Shown here: one piece after another, positions 1 to 7,204 of the stretch
How positions within the stretch are numbered: the first letter of the stretch is position 1
How the letters are laid out: each line of letters begins with the position of its first letter
Assembly (NCBI GenBank): GCA_007128045.1
Contig: SKYG01000361.1
Location: 1 to 7,413 of the forward strand
Length of the DNA: 7,413 nucleotides
From: Bacteroidales bacterium
GTDB lineage: Bacteria; Bacteroidota; Bacteroidia; Bacteroidales; UBA7960
Direction: 5' to 3'
Notes under the pieces: model-generated
Told to the model about the DNA's origin: nothing
The model's database searches: none
The model's input: the letters and a program-made list of their open reading frames with translations, nothing else
Translations under genes and position numbers: made by a program

Positions 1-2358
1 TAAAAAATATCCCCAGCCGGGATACTCCCGGTTCATCACGATCTTGTATAACAAGTCCCTGTCTTCTTCCCTCAATATGTCGATGAATGCCCAGGTACCC
101 AAAATGCCTGTAAATGCCCTGTAATCCATCGACCTGATGTGATCCCTGACAAAATCCAGGATATATGGGCGCACATCTTCTGGCACAAGCTCCATTTGCA
201 ATGCAATCAGATTGCATGTCAGTTCGGAGAAATACCCATCGGGGGCCGGGTGTTCCAGATAATACCCTTTTTCATGGTTGTAAAATGTCGTATTGAATAC
301 ATCATAAATTTCTCCAGCCATCTCCCTGAGGCGGCTTTGCTCCCCTTCCTCACCAATGATTCCGGCCAACTTTTCCATGGTTTTGGTTACACGGTACAGA
401 TATGCGGTATTGATCAAGCGTACCATCTCCGGGGTTGCTCCTCTTGATTCAACGTTTAGCGAAGGGATCATATGGTCTCCCCAAATACCTGTCGCAATAT
501 ATTCCTGTGTTGACCCCACGACAAAGGCATGATACGCTTTCATGGTGTCATAGTGCTTTCTGATCAGGGTGGTATCCAGGTGATGCATGTATAGCTGGTT
601 TACAAGATGCGGGTAAACCGACACCCATGACACATCATTGACCATGGCTGTTCGTCCTCTTCGCTTGCGCATCTCAGGAACAACAACGGGGATGATTCCC
701 GTTTCTCCGGCCCATTGCTGGGCATCAGGAAAATCATTTACCCACTTGGTCCACAATGCTGCCATGTCATAGGTGTAATCAGCTGCCTCAGAAAACAAGT
801 GCACATCGCCTGTCCAGCCATATTTTTCCGAGTTTGTATTACTCAGCGGAATACCTTGTATGAAATTATTTCTGAAGGTCTGTACCACCATCCTGTGAAT
901 GCGATTCAAATACTCATCGCTGCTACTAAACTCCCCGTGTTGCGCAATGGCATTGTTTGTCTCTATGATCCTGATTGACTTGATCTGCATATGTTCCGGA
1001 TCACTCAGCCTGACCTGCAGGTACCGAAACCCCTGGTAGAAGAACCGTGGTTTGTATTGCTCTGGCCCTTCCCCCTGTAAGGTATAGTTACTGTGGCAAT
1101 CGCGATAGTAATAGGCACCGGTATGGTTCTGATCCCAGTATAGCTGGTTCTCCTCTGTAAGCGGCTTCTGATAAAATGGCCCGCCGCATTTCTCTGTCCC
1201 ACGTATCATCACAGTTGAACCCGCCTTCCCTTCTACTTCGATTTCCCAGTAACCACCAATGGTCACACCAAAATCATACTCATAGGTATGGTCATCGCGA
1301 CGCAGGACACTCACCGGCTCATAAACAGACAATTCCCTTACAGGCTGGATCAGGCCTGCCGACAAGTCGCCACCGTAATCGAATGAACCCACGCTGTTCC
1401 AATGGCCATCGTCAAACGAGGGGTTGCTCCATCCTTCTTGTTCCAGACGGGCATCATAGTCCTCGCCCCCAAAAAAGTTGTTGAATGTTATTTGACTCCC
1501 ACTCCATCGCCAGCTTTCATTGCTCGTAACCAGGTCGTAAGAGCCATCATCATAGTTGATCCGTATTTCAAGCAGCAACTTTGGACGTGAAAATGCAGAT
1601 ACTTCCATGTTCACATTGGCAAAGCGACCTTCAACCGGTTCGGTAAATGCACCCATGCCTTCACCCGTCCATGCCCCAATGGCATTCACACCCTGGTGCA
1701 ACAGATCGCTCACGTCATGTACCGTATACAGCAACCGCTCGCTGAATTGGGTGGTAGGAGGATCAAACAGATGATCACCAACCCTGGCTCCATTGAGATA
1801 TATCTCATGCAACCCGATGGAGGTGACGTACAACCAAGCCGAGTTGATCTGCTTACCGGCAGTGAACTCACTTCGTAATAATGGAGAGCGGACAGTTTCA
1901 TCCGAGGCACCTATCCAGGCAGCAGAAAACCCATCACCACCCAAAAAGCCGGTATGAAAACGCTGAGGTTCACTCCAGGCACTCTCCTTGCCGTGCTGAT
2001 CCCAAATCTTTACACGCCAGTAATAGGTAGTCTGGCTCTCCAGTTGCTCACCCCTGTATGTTTGTTGCAAAGACACCCCGGAGCTTATCTTGCCTGTATC
2101 CCATACAATATTGTCTTCTTTAAAAGCTTTATCTTCCCGGGAAACCACAATCCGGTATGCGTCCTGCATAACATCGCGCCGGGAACTTTCAACCACCCAG
2201 GAAAACCGCGGACTGTCCATGTCTATGCCCAATGGCTCCTCGTGGTACTCGATCCGAAGGTCAGACGTTCTTATTTGGTCGCTAGCTCCTCTGCTGCAAG
2301 AAACAATCAAAAACAACAGACAAGAAAAATAAATCATTCGCTGGGTAATCTGCTTCAT
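1..2358 (-). CDS. GH78-type alpha-L-rhamnosidase lipoprotein, 3' end cut by window edge
   Basis: The product is predicted to release terminal alpha-L-rhamnose from glycans in the periplasm or at the outer membrane. The frame is open for 786 codons to the window edge. Residues 1-21 form a lipoprotein signal (hydrophobic stretch, then I-V-S-C21). Residues 27-110 resemble the Fn3-like N-domain (EEPLGIDMDSPRFSW). About 165-325 match the rhamnosidase N-terminal sugar-binding domain (YLNGARVGD, then GGEDYDAR). About 345-455 match the concanavalin-like domain, ending in PRFFYQGFRYLQV. From about 475 comes the (alpha/alpha)6 catalytic barrel, with SEKYGWTGD at 510-518 and YPGWGYFL at 779-786. Glu511 is the expected general acid. 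The Asp usually five residues before it is Ser506. The catalytic base and the C-terminal domain lie outside the window. It starts 46 bp after the phosphoesterase stop, suggesting one operon. The start was chosen because it gives a complete signal peptide; no Shine-Dalgarno sequence is evident. Family call is firm; substrate is inferred. Confidence 0.93.
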   Translation of the reverse strand, partial: MKQITQRMIYFSCLLFLIVSCSRGASDQIRTSDLRIEYHEEPLGIDMDSPRFSWVVESSRRDVMQDAYRIVVSREDKAFKEDNIVWDTGKISSGVSLQQTYRGEQLESQTTYYWRVKIWDQHGKESAWSEPQRFHTGFLGGDGFSAAWIGASDETVRSPLLRSEFTAGKQINSAWLYVTSIGLHEIYLNGARVGDHLFDPPTTQFSERLLYTVHDVSDLLHQGVNAIGAWTGEGMGAFTEPVEGRFANVNMEVSAFSRPKLLLEIRINYDDGSYDLVTSNESWRWSGSQITFNNFFGGEDYDARLEQEGWSNPSFDDGHWNSVGSFDYGGDLSAGLIQPVRELSVYEPVSVLRRDDHTYEYDFGVTIGGYWEIEVEGKAGSTVMIRGTEKCGGPFYQKPLTEENQLYWDQNHTGAYYYRDCHSNYTLQGEGPEQYKPRFFYQGFRYLQVRLSDPEHMQIKSIRIIETNNAIAQHGEFSSSDEYLNRIHRMVVQTFRNNFIQGIPLSNTNSEKYGWTGDVHLFSEAADYTYDMAALWTKWVNDFPDAQQWAGETGIIPVVVPEMRKRRGRTAMVNDVSWVSVYPHLVNQLYMHHLDTTLIRKHYDTMKAYHAFVVGSTQEYIATGIWGDHMIPSLNVESRGATPEMVRLINTAYLYRVTKTMEKLAGIIGEEGEQSRLREMAGEIYDVFNTTFYNHEKGYYLEHPAPDGYFSELTCNLIALQMELVPEDVRPYILDFVRDHIRSMDYRAFTGILGTWAFIDILREEDRDLLYKIVMNREYPGWGYFL

Positions 2359-2404
2359 GTTGGATATTGTATGCATTTGAATATGTCTTTTTTTGTATTT
2401 AACC

Positions 2405-4990
2405 TCACATCTTCACAATCATCTCCTCTTCATTCATCGATTGTAATGGCCTGATGTCTCTGAACAGCTTCCATTCTCCTTTTTCCGGATAGCCGACCCT
2501 GATGGTAAAGGTGTCGGTGCTGAACACTTTGGGAGCGAACTCAGTTCCTTTAGCCCTCACGATGTATTCGGTTTCACCAGTATCCTGGTTGATAATTTCT
2601 ACCACAGGATTGGGTTCACCCTCAAACTTCAAAGTGGGAAGCCATGCGATGGCCTCCCTGCCATCGTTGTCGTACTGGCTGATCGTTACGGGCCATCCGG
2701 GATGCTGGCAGTCAGGCCCCGGACTCAGCACATCAGCAAGGAAACGCCACGACTCCATGGTGATTTCCCGCTCATCCGAGTCAAAGTAGATCATTCCGAA
2801 CCCAGATGTTTTATCCTGAGCCAATTGATAGCGCTCAGGCACATTTGAAAAATTACCCGGATTGCCAATCGCATACACATAGTTCAGGTTTCCAAATGCA
2901 TCTTCGTATTGCCCAGTGTTTGGAAGGCCATGTGCCGGACGGTTCACTGCCGGAATTCCAAGATCATCAGGCCGGAACCAGCGTGGGTAGCCTGTTGCAA
3001 TGGCGGGCGTCACATAACACCAGCCTGCATCCCTGTAATCCTCAATGCCGTACTGTGTAATGGAAGGTAAGTGTTGATCGCCTGCAATCTGAAAAACAGA
3101 GGCCTTGCGAAGCAACTTCAACGCCCTGTCGCGTGCCTTTTTCGGCCAGCCCCCGGAATCCAGGTCTCCGTATAGAAATCCATCATAATTGCCGTGATGG
3201 GTGGCTACATTGGCGAAAACTGTTTGAGTCAGCAGAACTTTCATATCCACATCATCCCAGTCTTGTATCCAGTCGCTTAGAAAAGCCTCCTGCCGCGGGC
3301 CAAGCAAAGCCAAATCCGGCTTCTCTATTTTCGTCGGATCATCTAACGGCTCCTGCAGGTGATCTGCCCGCCCCTCCCAATCAGAAACCCTTTCTGGCCC
3401 CGATTTAAAGATCCTGTCGCTGACAATGGCAAAACTGACTCTGCCATAAGTCAGACTAGTGTACCACACACTCATGCCCTGCTCAATGGGTGTGGGATCG
3501 TATGGGTCAGGAAGATGCTCGCATTGGGTACGGTTCACCATATTGACAAATCTGACCGTTTGTGCAAATCCGGTAGTGCTGCTCGTATTAATAGCATTGG
3601 TAACATTTATTTGCTCCTGGTTATGAAATGGCACCCCTTCCTCACCCCAAAGATTACCATGATATACATCATGATCGTCAGGCGTGCAAATTGTTGGGAT
3701 GTTGCGCATCAAGTCACCAAAAGCCCAGCCAAACATATACCATTTACCCAGGTAATTCACGATGGCAACGTCTTCCGGCGACCTTCTCACACCGTATCCC
3801 CCATTCCCTTCATACAGCTGATCACCGGAAAAATACAACAGATCGGGTTTCAACAAATCCAGATTATTCACCAAAGGGGTGTAAGGGAAGCCATAATGAA
3901 TCTGACAGGTCAGGGCACCCATCCGCAGTGGCCTTCCTTCTGGTTCTTTTTGGATGGTGCCTTCATAGTAGGCATTGGTCATGCCACCCGAAGAATCAAT
4001 ATATGGCAAAGAAACCCTGTAGCTAACAGCTTCTTTATAATCCCATGCTTCAACCCTGAAAGTTATCGTGCGGGCATCAGGATCCATGCTCCCGGATGAC
4101 ACCGTGGACCACGTGTTGTTGCTATATACTTGTAGTTCAGCAACCTTATTATCAGACGCTCCAAGGGGTGGAAGCTGAGCAGTGAGTTTAAGGGTACCCC
4201 TGCTTAAGGTATACATCGTCCATAGCACAGGGCCAAAACGATTATCATCCCGCCTCTCAAATTTCTTTCCATTCAAACTCAGGTTATCAAACCAAAATTT
4301 AGGGCCATTGTTTCTGGAATCACTGGTAGAGATGTTATTGATCAGCTGTACCACACCCCTGACCAGCTCATCAGGTTGTACAGATAATTCAAGTAACTTT
4401 TCACCCACATCATTGAACAAAGCCATCTGAATCGTCAGTTTTCCGCGGGTATGGGTTCCCTCCACTTCGATTGAAAAACCGGTTAAATCAAACCCTTCAG
4501 GCAATTCTTTCACCTGATGGCCCAGAAAAGCAAACCCTTCTGTGCTCACACCAAGCTTTATCCCGCGTCCAAAATAGATGGCGGCTTTCACATCATCATC
4601 TTCCGGATCAGAAATACCAAGTCCTATCCCTGCAGACCCCTCATTGAAACCCTGTTCAAGCAATCCCATATCAACTGACACACGGAAATCACTTTGATTA
4701 TCTCGCAACACATATGGCAACACAGAAAAAGTAGCATTTTGAATGTCGCTTTTGCACATGATCTTACCATCTTTTACCTCCCAATCCTCAATGGGGACTG
4801 TCCAGAAATCTTCACCTATCCATATCCGGTCAGGCAACTGGTTAAAATCATAATGAACGGATACGAGATCAGACTTGCAAGAATGAAAGAGCAGCGTAGC
4901 CGTAATGACGAAGAAGTAAAGAAATTGCTTCAGAGCGCCCGGAAGAATTGAATTGCAACTCCAGCGGCTGAATCTACCATTTTTTTTCAT
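2405..4990 (-). CDS. PhoD-like metallophosphoesterase lipoprotein with N-terminal beta-rich domain
   Basis: This is a predicted exported phosphodiesterase or phosphatase of 861 residues. An unusually long N-region (1-21) precedes a hydrophobic stretch and the lipobox F-H-S-C38. Residues 45-243 look like a beta-sandwich of the concanavalin/LamG kind (WEVKDGKI at 70-77, WFDNLSLNG at 233-241). Residues 250-350 resemble the Fn3-like domain that precedes PhoD catalytic domains. The catalytic domain spans about 355-760: TC at 361-362, SGDQLYE at 388-394, PDDHD at 437-441 and GDQH at 637-640. In the known PhoD centre, metal ligands include a Cys in the first motif and Asp and Tyr in GDxxY; Cys362, Asp390, Tyr393, Asp638 and His640 correspond. 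A beta-rich tail follows (780-850). The stop is TGA. There is no acidic run after Cys38, so a surface-export signal is not obvious. The substrate is unknown; pairing with a rhamnosidase suggests a glycan phosphoester, but a phospholipid or nucleotide ester is also possible. Confidence 0.88.
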   Translation of the reverse strand: MKKNGRFSRWSCNSILPGALKQFLYFFVITATLLFHSCKSDLVSVHYDFNQLPDRIWIGEDFWTVPIEDWEVKDGKIMCKSDIQNATFSVLPYVLRDNQSDFRVSVDMGLLEQGFNEGSAGIGLGISDPEDDDVKAAIYFGRGIKLGVSTEGFAFLGHQVKELPEGFDLTGFSIEVEGTHTRGKLTIQMALFNDVGEKLLELSVQPDELVRGVVQLINNISTSDSRNNGPKFWFDNLSLNGKKFERRDDNRFGPVLWTMYTLSRGTLKLTAQLPPLGASDNKVAELQVYSNNTWSTVSSGSMDPDARTITFRVEAWDYKEAVSYRVSLPYIDSSGGMTNAYYEGTIQKEPEGRPLRMGALTCQIHYGFPYTPLVNNLDLLKPDLLYFSGDQLYEGNGGYGVRRSPEDVAIVNYLGKWYMFGWAFGDLMRNIPTICTPDDHDVYHGNLWGEEGVPFHNQEQINVTNAINTSSTTGFAQTVRFVNMVNRTQCEHLPDPYDPTPIEQGMSVWYTSLTYGRVSFAIVSDRIFKSGPERVSDWEGRADHLQEPLDDPTKIEKPDLALLGPRQEAFLSDWIQDWDDVDMKVLLTQTVFANVATHHGNYDGFLYGDLDSGGWPKKARDRALKLLRKASVFQIAGDQHLPSITQYGIEDYRDAGWCYVTPAIATGYPRWFRPDDLGIPAVNRPAHGLPNTGQYEDAFGNLNYVYAIGNPGNFSNVPERYQLAQDKTSGFGMIYFDSDEREITMESWRFLADVLSPGPDCQHPGWPVTISQYDNDGREAIAWLPTLKFEGEPNPVVEIINQDTGETEYIVRAKGTEFAPKVFSTDTFTIRVGYPEKGEWKLFRDIRPLQSMNEEEMIVKM

Positions 4991-5029
4991 GTCGTGTAAT
5001 AATTAGGTTTTAGTTATAAATTTCTTAAC

Positions 5030-5056
5030 CTGGGCGTACTTTGATTTCTCACCCAG
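5030..5056 (-). terminator. Weak hairpin between cstA and the phosphoesterase gene
   Basis: On the minus strand the 88-bp gap contains a 7-bp stem, CTGGGTG paired with CGCCCAG (one G-U pair), around a 13-nt loop. It is followed by AT-rich sequence but no true U-run on the minus strand, so it is at best a weak terminator or a processing or attenuation hairpin. The T4 tract lies on the plus-strand side, where no gene is seen. It bears on whether cstA and the downstream lipoproteins share a transcript. Confidence 0.22.
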
Positions 5057-5078
5057 TTTTAATCTACAAACGGTGCTC

Positions 5079-6500
5079 CTATTGCTCACGACTTTTAACT
5101 TCTTGATACTTTATCTTCACATAAAAGAAGCTGGCAAAAGCGGCTATGGCAGCGATTATTCCCAGCGGGTAAGCTATGGAAGAAGCAAGGTTAAAGCCTT
5201 CGGGAGCCACAAGCAGGTAGGTTACTGTAACAGCCGTCATAAAAGTAGCCGGAATGGAAGCTATCCAATGTAACTTATGATGCTTACCCAAATAGGCAGC
5301 GGCTGTCCATAGCACGATCATGGCGATGGTCTGATTCGACCATGCAAAGTAGCGCCAAATAACCTGAAAGTCGACATTTGTCAGAATAAAACCAGTAATA
5401 AACAGGGGTATAGCAATAAGCAGCCTGTTTCTAAAAGGCTTTTGGTTTAGCTTCAAGAAGTCGGAGATGGTAAGGCGGGCACTTCGAAACGCAGTATCAC
5501 CCGAACTGACCGGACACAACACCACGCCCACCACAGCAAGAACACCACCGACCGGACCAAGCAAAGAAGTAGAAATATGATTTACCACGCCGGCTTGTTG
5601 GCCATGTTCCGACATGAAAGCCGAAATCTCGGCAGTAGAACCAAAAAACGCCATGGATGCTGCAGCCCAAATCAGGGCCACGATGCCTTCTGCCACCATG
5701 GCGCCATAGAACACCCTTCTACCGAGCAACTCATTGCTGCAGCACCTGGCCATAATGGGCGACTGGGTAGAATGAAAACCCGAAATGGCACCACAGGCAA
5801 TGGTAATAAACATCAGTGGCCATATGGGCAAACCTGCAGGATGCCAATTTTCCAGGGAGACCTCTGGGATCGTATATCCTTTCACAACTATTCCTCCGGT
5901 AATGCCAATCGCCATCAGGAACAATGCCGCACCAAATATTGGATACAATCTCCCGATAAGCTTGTCGACAGGCAGTAGGGTTGCAATGATGTAATACGCA
6001 AAAATTATCGATAGCCAAAACCTAATGTCCGGGCCAGGAATCAATCCATTCAGCAATTGCGCTGGCCCGGCTACAAACACCACACCAACCAGCAACAACA
6101 ATATTACAGTAAATCCCCTAAGAAACTGTTTGAAACCAGATCCTAAATAGACTCCTACAATCTCGGGGATACTCAGTCCGTTATGCCTCATCGACAGCAT
6201 TCCGGAGAAATAGTCGTGTACACCGCCGGCAAAAATAGTACCAAATACGATCCAGATAAAAGCGGCAGGGCCCCATAAGGCACCGGCAATGGCGCCAAAT
6301 ATGGGTCCGATTCCGGCAATATTCAAAAACTGAATCAAGAATAGCTTCCATGCAGGCATGGGTACATAATCAACCCCATCCTGCATGCGAATGGCAGGTG
6401 TAACTATTTTTCCATCGGCACCAAACAGTCTTTCAACATATCTTCCATACAGAAAGTAACTACCAATCAGTAAGGCAAGAGAAATTACAAAAGATATCAT
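5079..6500 (-). CDS. cstA: CstA-family carbon starvation transporter, short form
   Basis: This is an inner-membrane transporter of 473 residues. Characterised relatives (E. coli CstA and BtsT/YjiY) take up peptides or pyruvate when carbon is scarce. The CstA hallmarks are present: GIGPIFGAIAGALWGPAAF (63-81), GGVHDYFSGMLSMRHNGLS (92-110), ISGFHSTQSPIMARC (239-253), SSGDTAFRSARLTISDFL (332-349) and RYFAWSNQTIAM (383-394). I count about 13 hydrophobic segments, from 2-19 to 439-461, and a basic cytoplasmic tail (KIKYQEVKSREQ). The E. coli proteins are about 700 residues; this short form lacks the long C-terminal extension but is otherwise complete, ending in TAG. The ATG at 6500 begins directly with the first membrane segment. 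No Shine-Dalgarno sequence is visible upstream. Transcription may start from a candidate promoter about 110 bp upstream. The stop is 88 bp before the phosphoesterase start. Family call is firm; the substrate (pyruvate, peptide or another) cannot be read from sequence. Confidence 0.95.
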   Translation of the reverse strand: MISFVISLALLIGSYFLYGRYVERLFGADGKIVTPAIRMQDGVDYVPMPAWKLFLIQFLNIAGIGPIFGAIAGALWGPAAFIWIVFGTIFAGGVHDYFSGMLSMRHNGLSIPEIVGVYLGSGFKQFLRGFTVILLLLVGVVFVAGPAQLLNGLIPGPDIRFWLSIIFAYYIIATLLPVDKLIGRLYPIFGAALFLMAIGITGGIVVKGYTIPEVSLENWHPAGLPIWPLMFITIACGAISGFHSTQSPIMARCCSNELLGRRVFYGAMVAEGIVALIWAAASMAFFGSTAEISAFMSEHGQQAGVVNHISTSLLGPVGGVLAVVGVVLCPVSSGDTAFRSARLTISDFLKLNQKPFRNRLLIAIPLFITGFILTNVDFQVIWRYFAWSNQTIAMIVLWTAAAYLGKHHKLHWIASIPATFMTAVTVTYLLVAPEGFNLASSIAYPLGIIAAIAAFASFFYVKIKYQEVKSREQ

Positions 6501-6608
6501 ATCCGAGAAAAATTATACTAACTGTTCAAGTATTTCTTTACCCCCCCTTTTATATAGAATCCCTCTTTTAAACAACGACAGAAATATTTACCTGGGATAT
6601 TCTATCGG

Positions 6609-6638
6609 TAAAAATACATGAAGTATGACAATAATCAA
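6609..6638 (-). promoter_or_regulatory. Candidate Bacteroidota-type promoter for cstA
   Basis: On the minus strand, TTG (6638-6636) is followed by exactly 19 nt and then TATTTTTA (6616-6609). This fits the Bacteroidota sigma-ABfr pattern TTG-N19-21-TAnnTTTG with one mismatch at the last base. A start near 6602 would give a leader of about 100 nt before the cstA ATG. In AT-rich DNA such matches arise by chance, so this is a suggestion only. It sits about 20 bp beyond the IS hairpin at 6657-6673, so the promoter may lie at or just outside the IS end. Confidence 0.33.
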
Positions 6639-6656
6639 GTTCTCAAGTAAATAATT

Positions 6657-6673
6657 CACCTTCTTAGAAGGTG
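6657..6673 (-). repeat. IS200-type right-end hairpin (3' side of tnpA)
   Basis: A perfect 7-bp palindrome, CACCTTC paired with GAAGGTG around a 3-nt loop, lies about 30 bp after the terminal TAG of the transposase remnant. It resembles the left-end hairpin in its CACC/GGTG outer stem, as expected if one protein recognised both. It might also act as a weak transcription barrier ahead of cstA. Confidence 0.7.
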
Positions 6674-6701
6674 GCTTTTTGAGGTCGCCCCCATAGAGGG
6701 C

Positions 6702-7142
6702 CTAGAAATCAAAACTATGTTGTTGTTGTTCAAATCTTTTTTCCTGTTCTTCCTGTTACTTCACGTATCGTTTGATCACCTCTTCATCAACTCCAACCGT
6801 GGTGACAAAGTATCCTCGTGCCCAAAAGTGATTCCCCCAATATAGCTTTTGCTCCATCTTTGGATAACTCTTGAACAACTTGATCGCAAGTTTCCCCTTA
6901 AGTGTGCCCATCAGGTCCGAGATACTTACCTTCGGAGGTACAGAAACCACGAGTTGTATGTGATCCTCTTGAACACTCATCTCCTGTATTTCTCATTGTT
7001 TCCATTCGCAAAGCATCTTGATATCATCCTCAAGCAAGGTTTTGATTTCCCCTTTCAATATGCGAAACCGATACTTCGGTACCCACACAATGTGATAATC
7101 ATATTTGTATATTACATGCGACAGCTTCCTGTATTTACTCAA
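6702..7142 (-). pseudogene. tnpA: IS200/IS605-family Y1 transposase TnpA, broken by two in-frame stops
   Basis: One continuous frame gives an IS200-type TnpA of about 146 codons, the usual family size. It starts SKYRKLSHVIYKYDYHIVWV, continues with VSVPPKVSISDLMGTLKGK and YWGNHFWARGYFV, and ends HSFDF before TAG at 6704-6702. Two nonsense codons interrupt it: TGA at codon 50 (6995-6993) and TAA at codon 129 (6758-6756). Homology resumes in the same frame after each, so these are point changes, not frameshifts. The catalytic HUH motif reads His61-Ile-Gln63 instead of His-Ile-His, from CAC to CAA or CAG-type change at 6956-6954. The likely nucleophile Tyr126 (KRYVK) remains. No ATG in this frame precedes the homology; TTG at 7142 is a nominal start and the frame is open up to 7172. 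The fragment 6756-6980 is not an independent gene. Confidence 0.9.
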
Positions 7143-7175
7143 ACTAGAAATATAGGCATAGCCGTCATTACATTA

Positions 7176-7194
7176 CCACCGTCAAAGACGGTGG
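7176..7194 (-). repeat. IS200-type left-end hairpin (tnpA-proximal 5' side)
   Basis: A perfect 8-bp palindrome, CCACCGTC paired with GACGGTGG around a 3-nt loop, lies just upstream of the transposase remnant. Position and shape fit the left-end subterminal hairpin that TnpA of this family binds as single-stranded DNA. It also often limits transposase expression. Confidence 0.75.
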
Positions 7195-7204
7195 ATTTCT
7201 AATT

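Larger units (their letters stand above)
6657..7194 (-). mobile_element. Decayed IS200/IS605-family insertion sequence
   Basis: Two perfect short-loop hairpins flank a recognisable single-domain TnpA reading frame, the standard layout of IS200-type elements. Such elements have subterminal palindromes instead of terminal inverted repeats and move as single-stranded DNA. Hairpin to hairpin spans 538 bp; the true ends lie some bases outside and cannot be fixed without an empty-site comparison. There is no tnpB-like partner. The transposase has lost function, so this copy could move only if TnpA were supplied by an intact relative. The element is oriented like cstA and lies directly upstream of it. 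Confidence 0.85.

Noticed and set aside
1954..2454. A 166-codon plus-strand frame across the gap between the two lipoprotein genes
   Set aside because: It overlaps the rhamnosidase signal peptide and N-domain and the phosphoesterase tail in antisense, with no recognisable motif.
3359..4099. A 246-codon open frame on the plus strand
   Set aside because: It lies wholly inside the phosphoesterase gene on the opposite strand, shows no recognisable domain, and is unlike a real protein in composition. It is a shadow frame.
4991..5078. A promoter for the phosphoesterase-rhamnosidase pair in the 88-bp gap
   Set aside because: I found no acceptable TTG and TAnnTTTG pair at the right spacing, so none is annotated. 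Read-through from cstA or a promoter of another type remains possible.
5577..6018. Open frames on both strands inside cstA
   Set aside because: They overlap the well-supported CstA frame and contain none of the features of a separate gene.
6756..6980. A separate 74-residue small protein
   Set aside because: Its sequence is the C-terminal half of IS200 TnpA, and the N-terminal half lies in the same frame just before the TGA at 6995-6993. It is part of a pseudogene.
6993..6995. TGA read as selenocysteine, or an alternative genetic code
   Set aside because: TGA ends the phosphoesterase gene normally, no selenocysteine-insertion-like hairpin is apparent right after it, and a second stop (TAA) plus the lost HUH His show general decay.
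6849..7202. A 117-codon plus-strand frame at the right side
   Set aside because: It is antisense to the transposase remnant and runs through the left-end hairpin, with no similarity to a known family.
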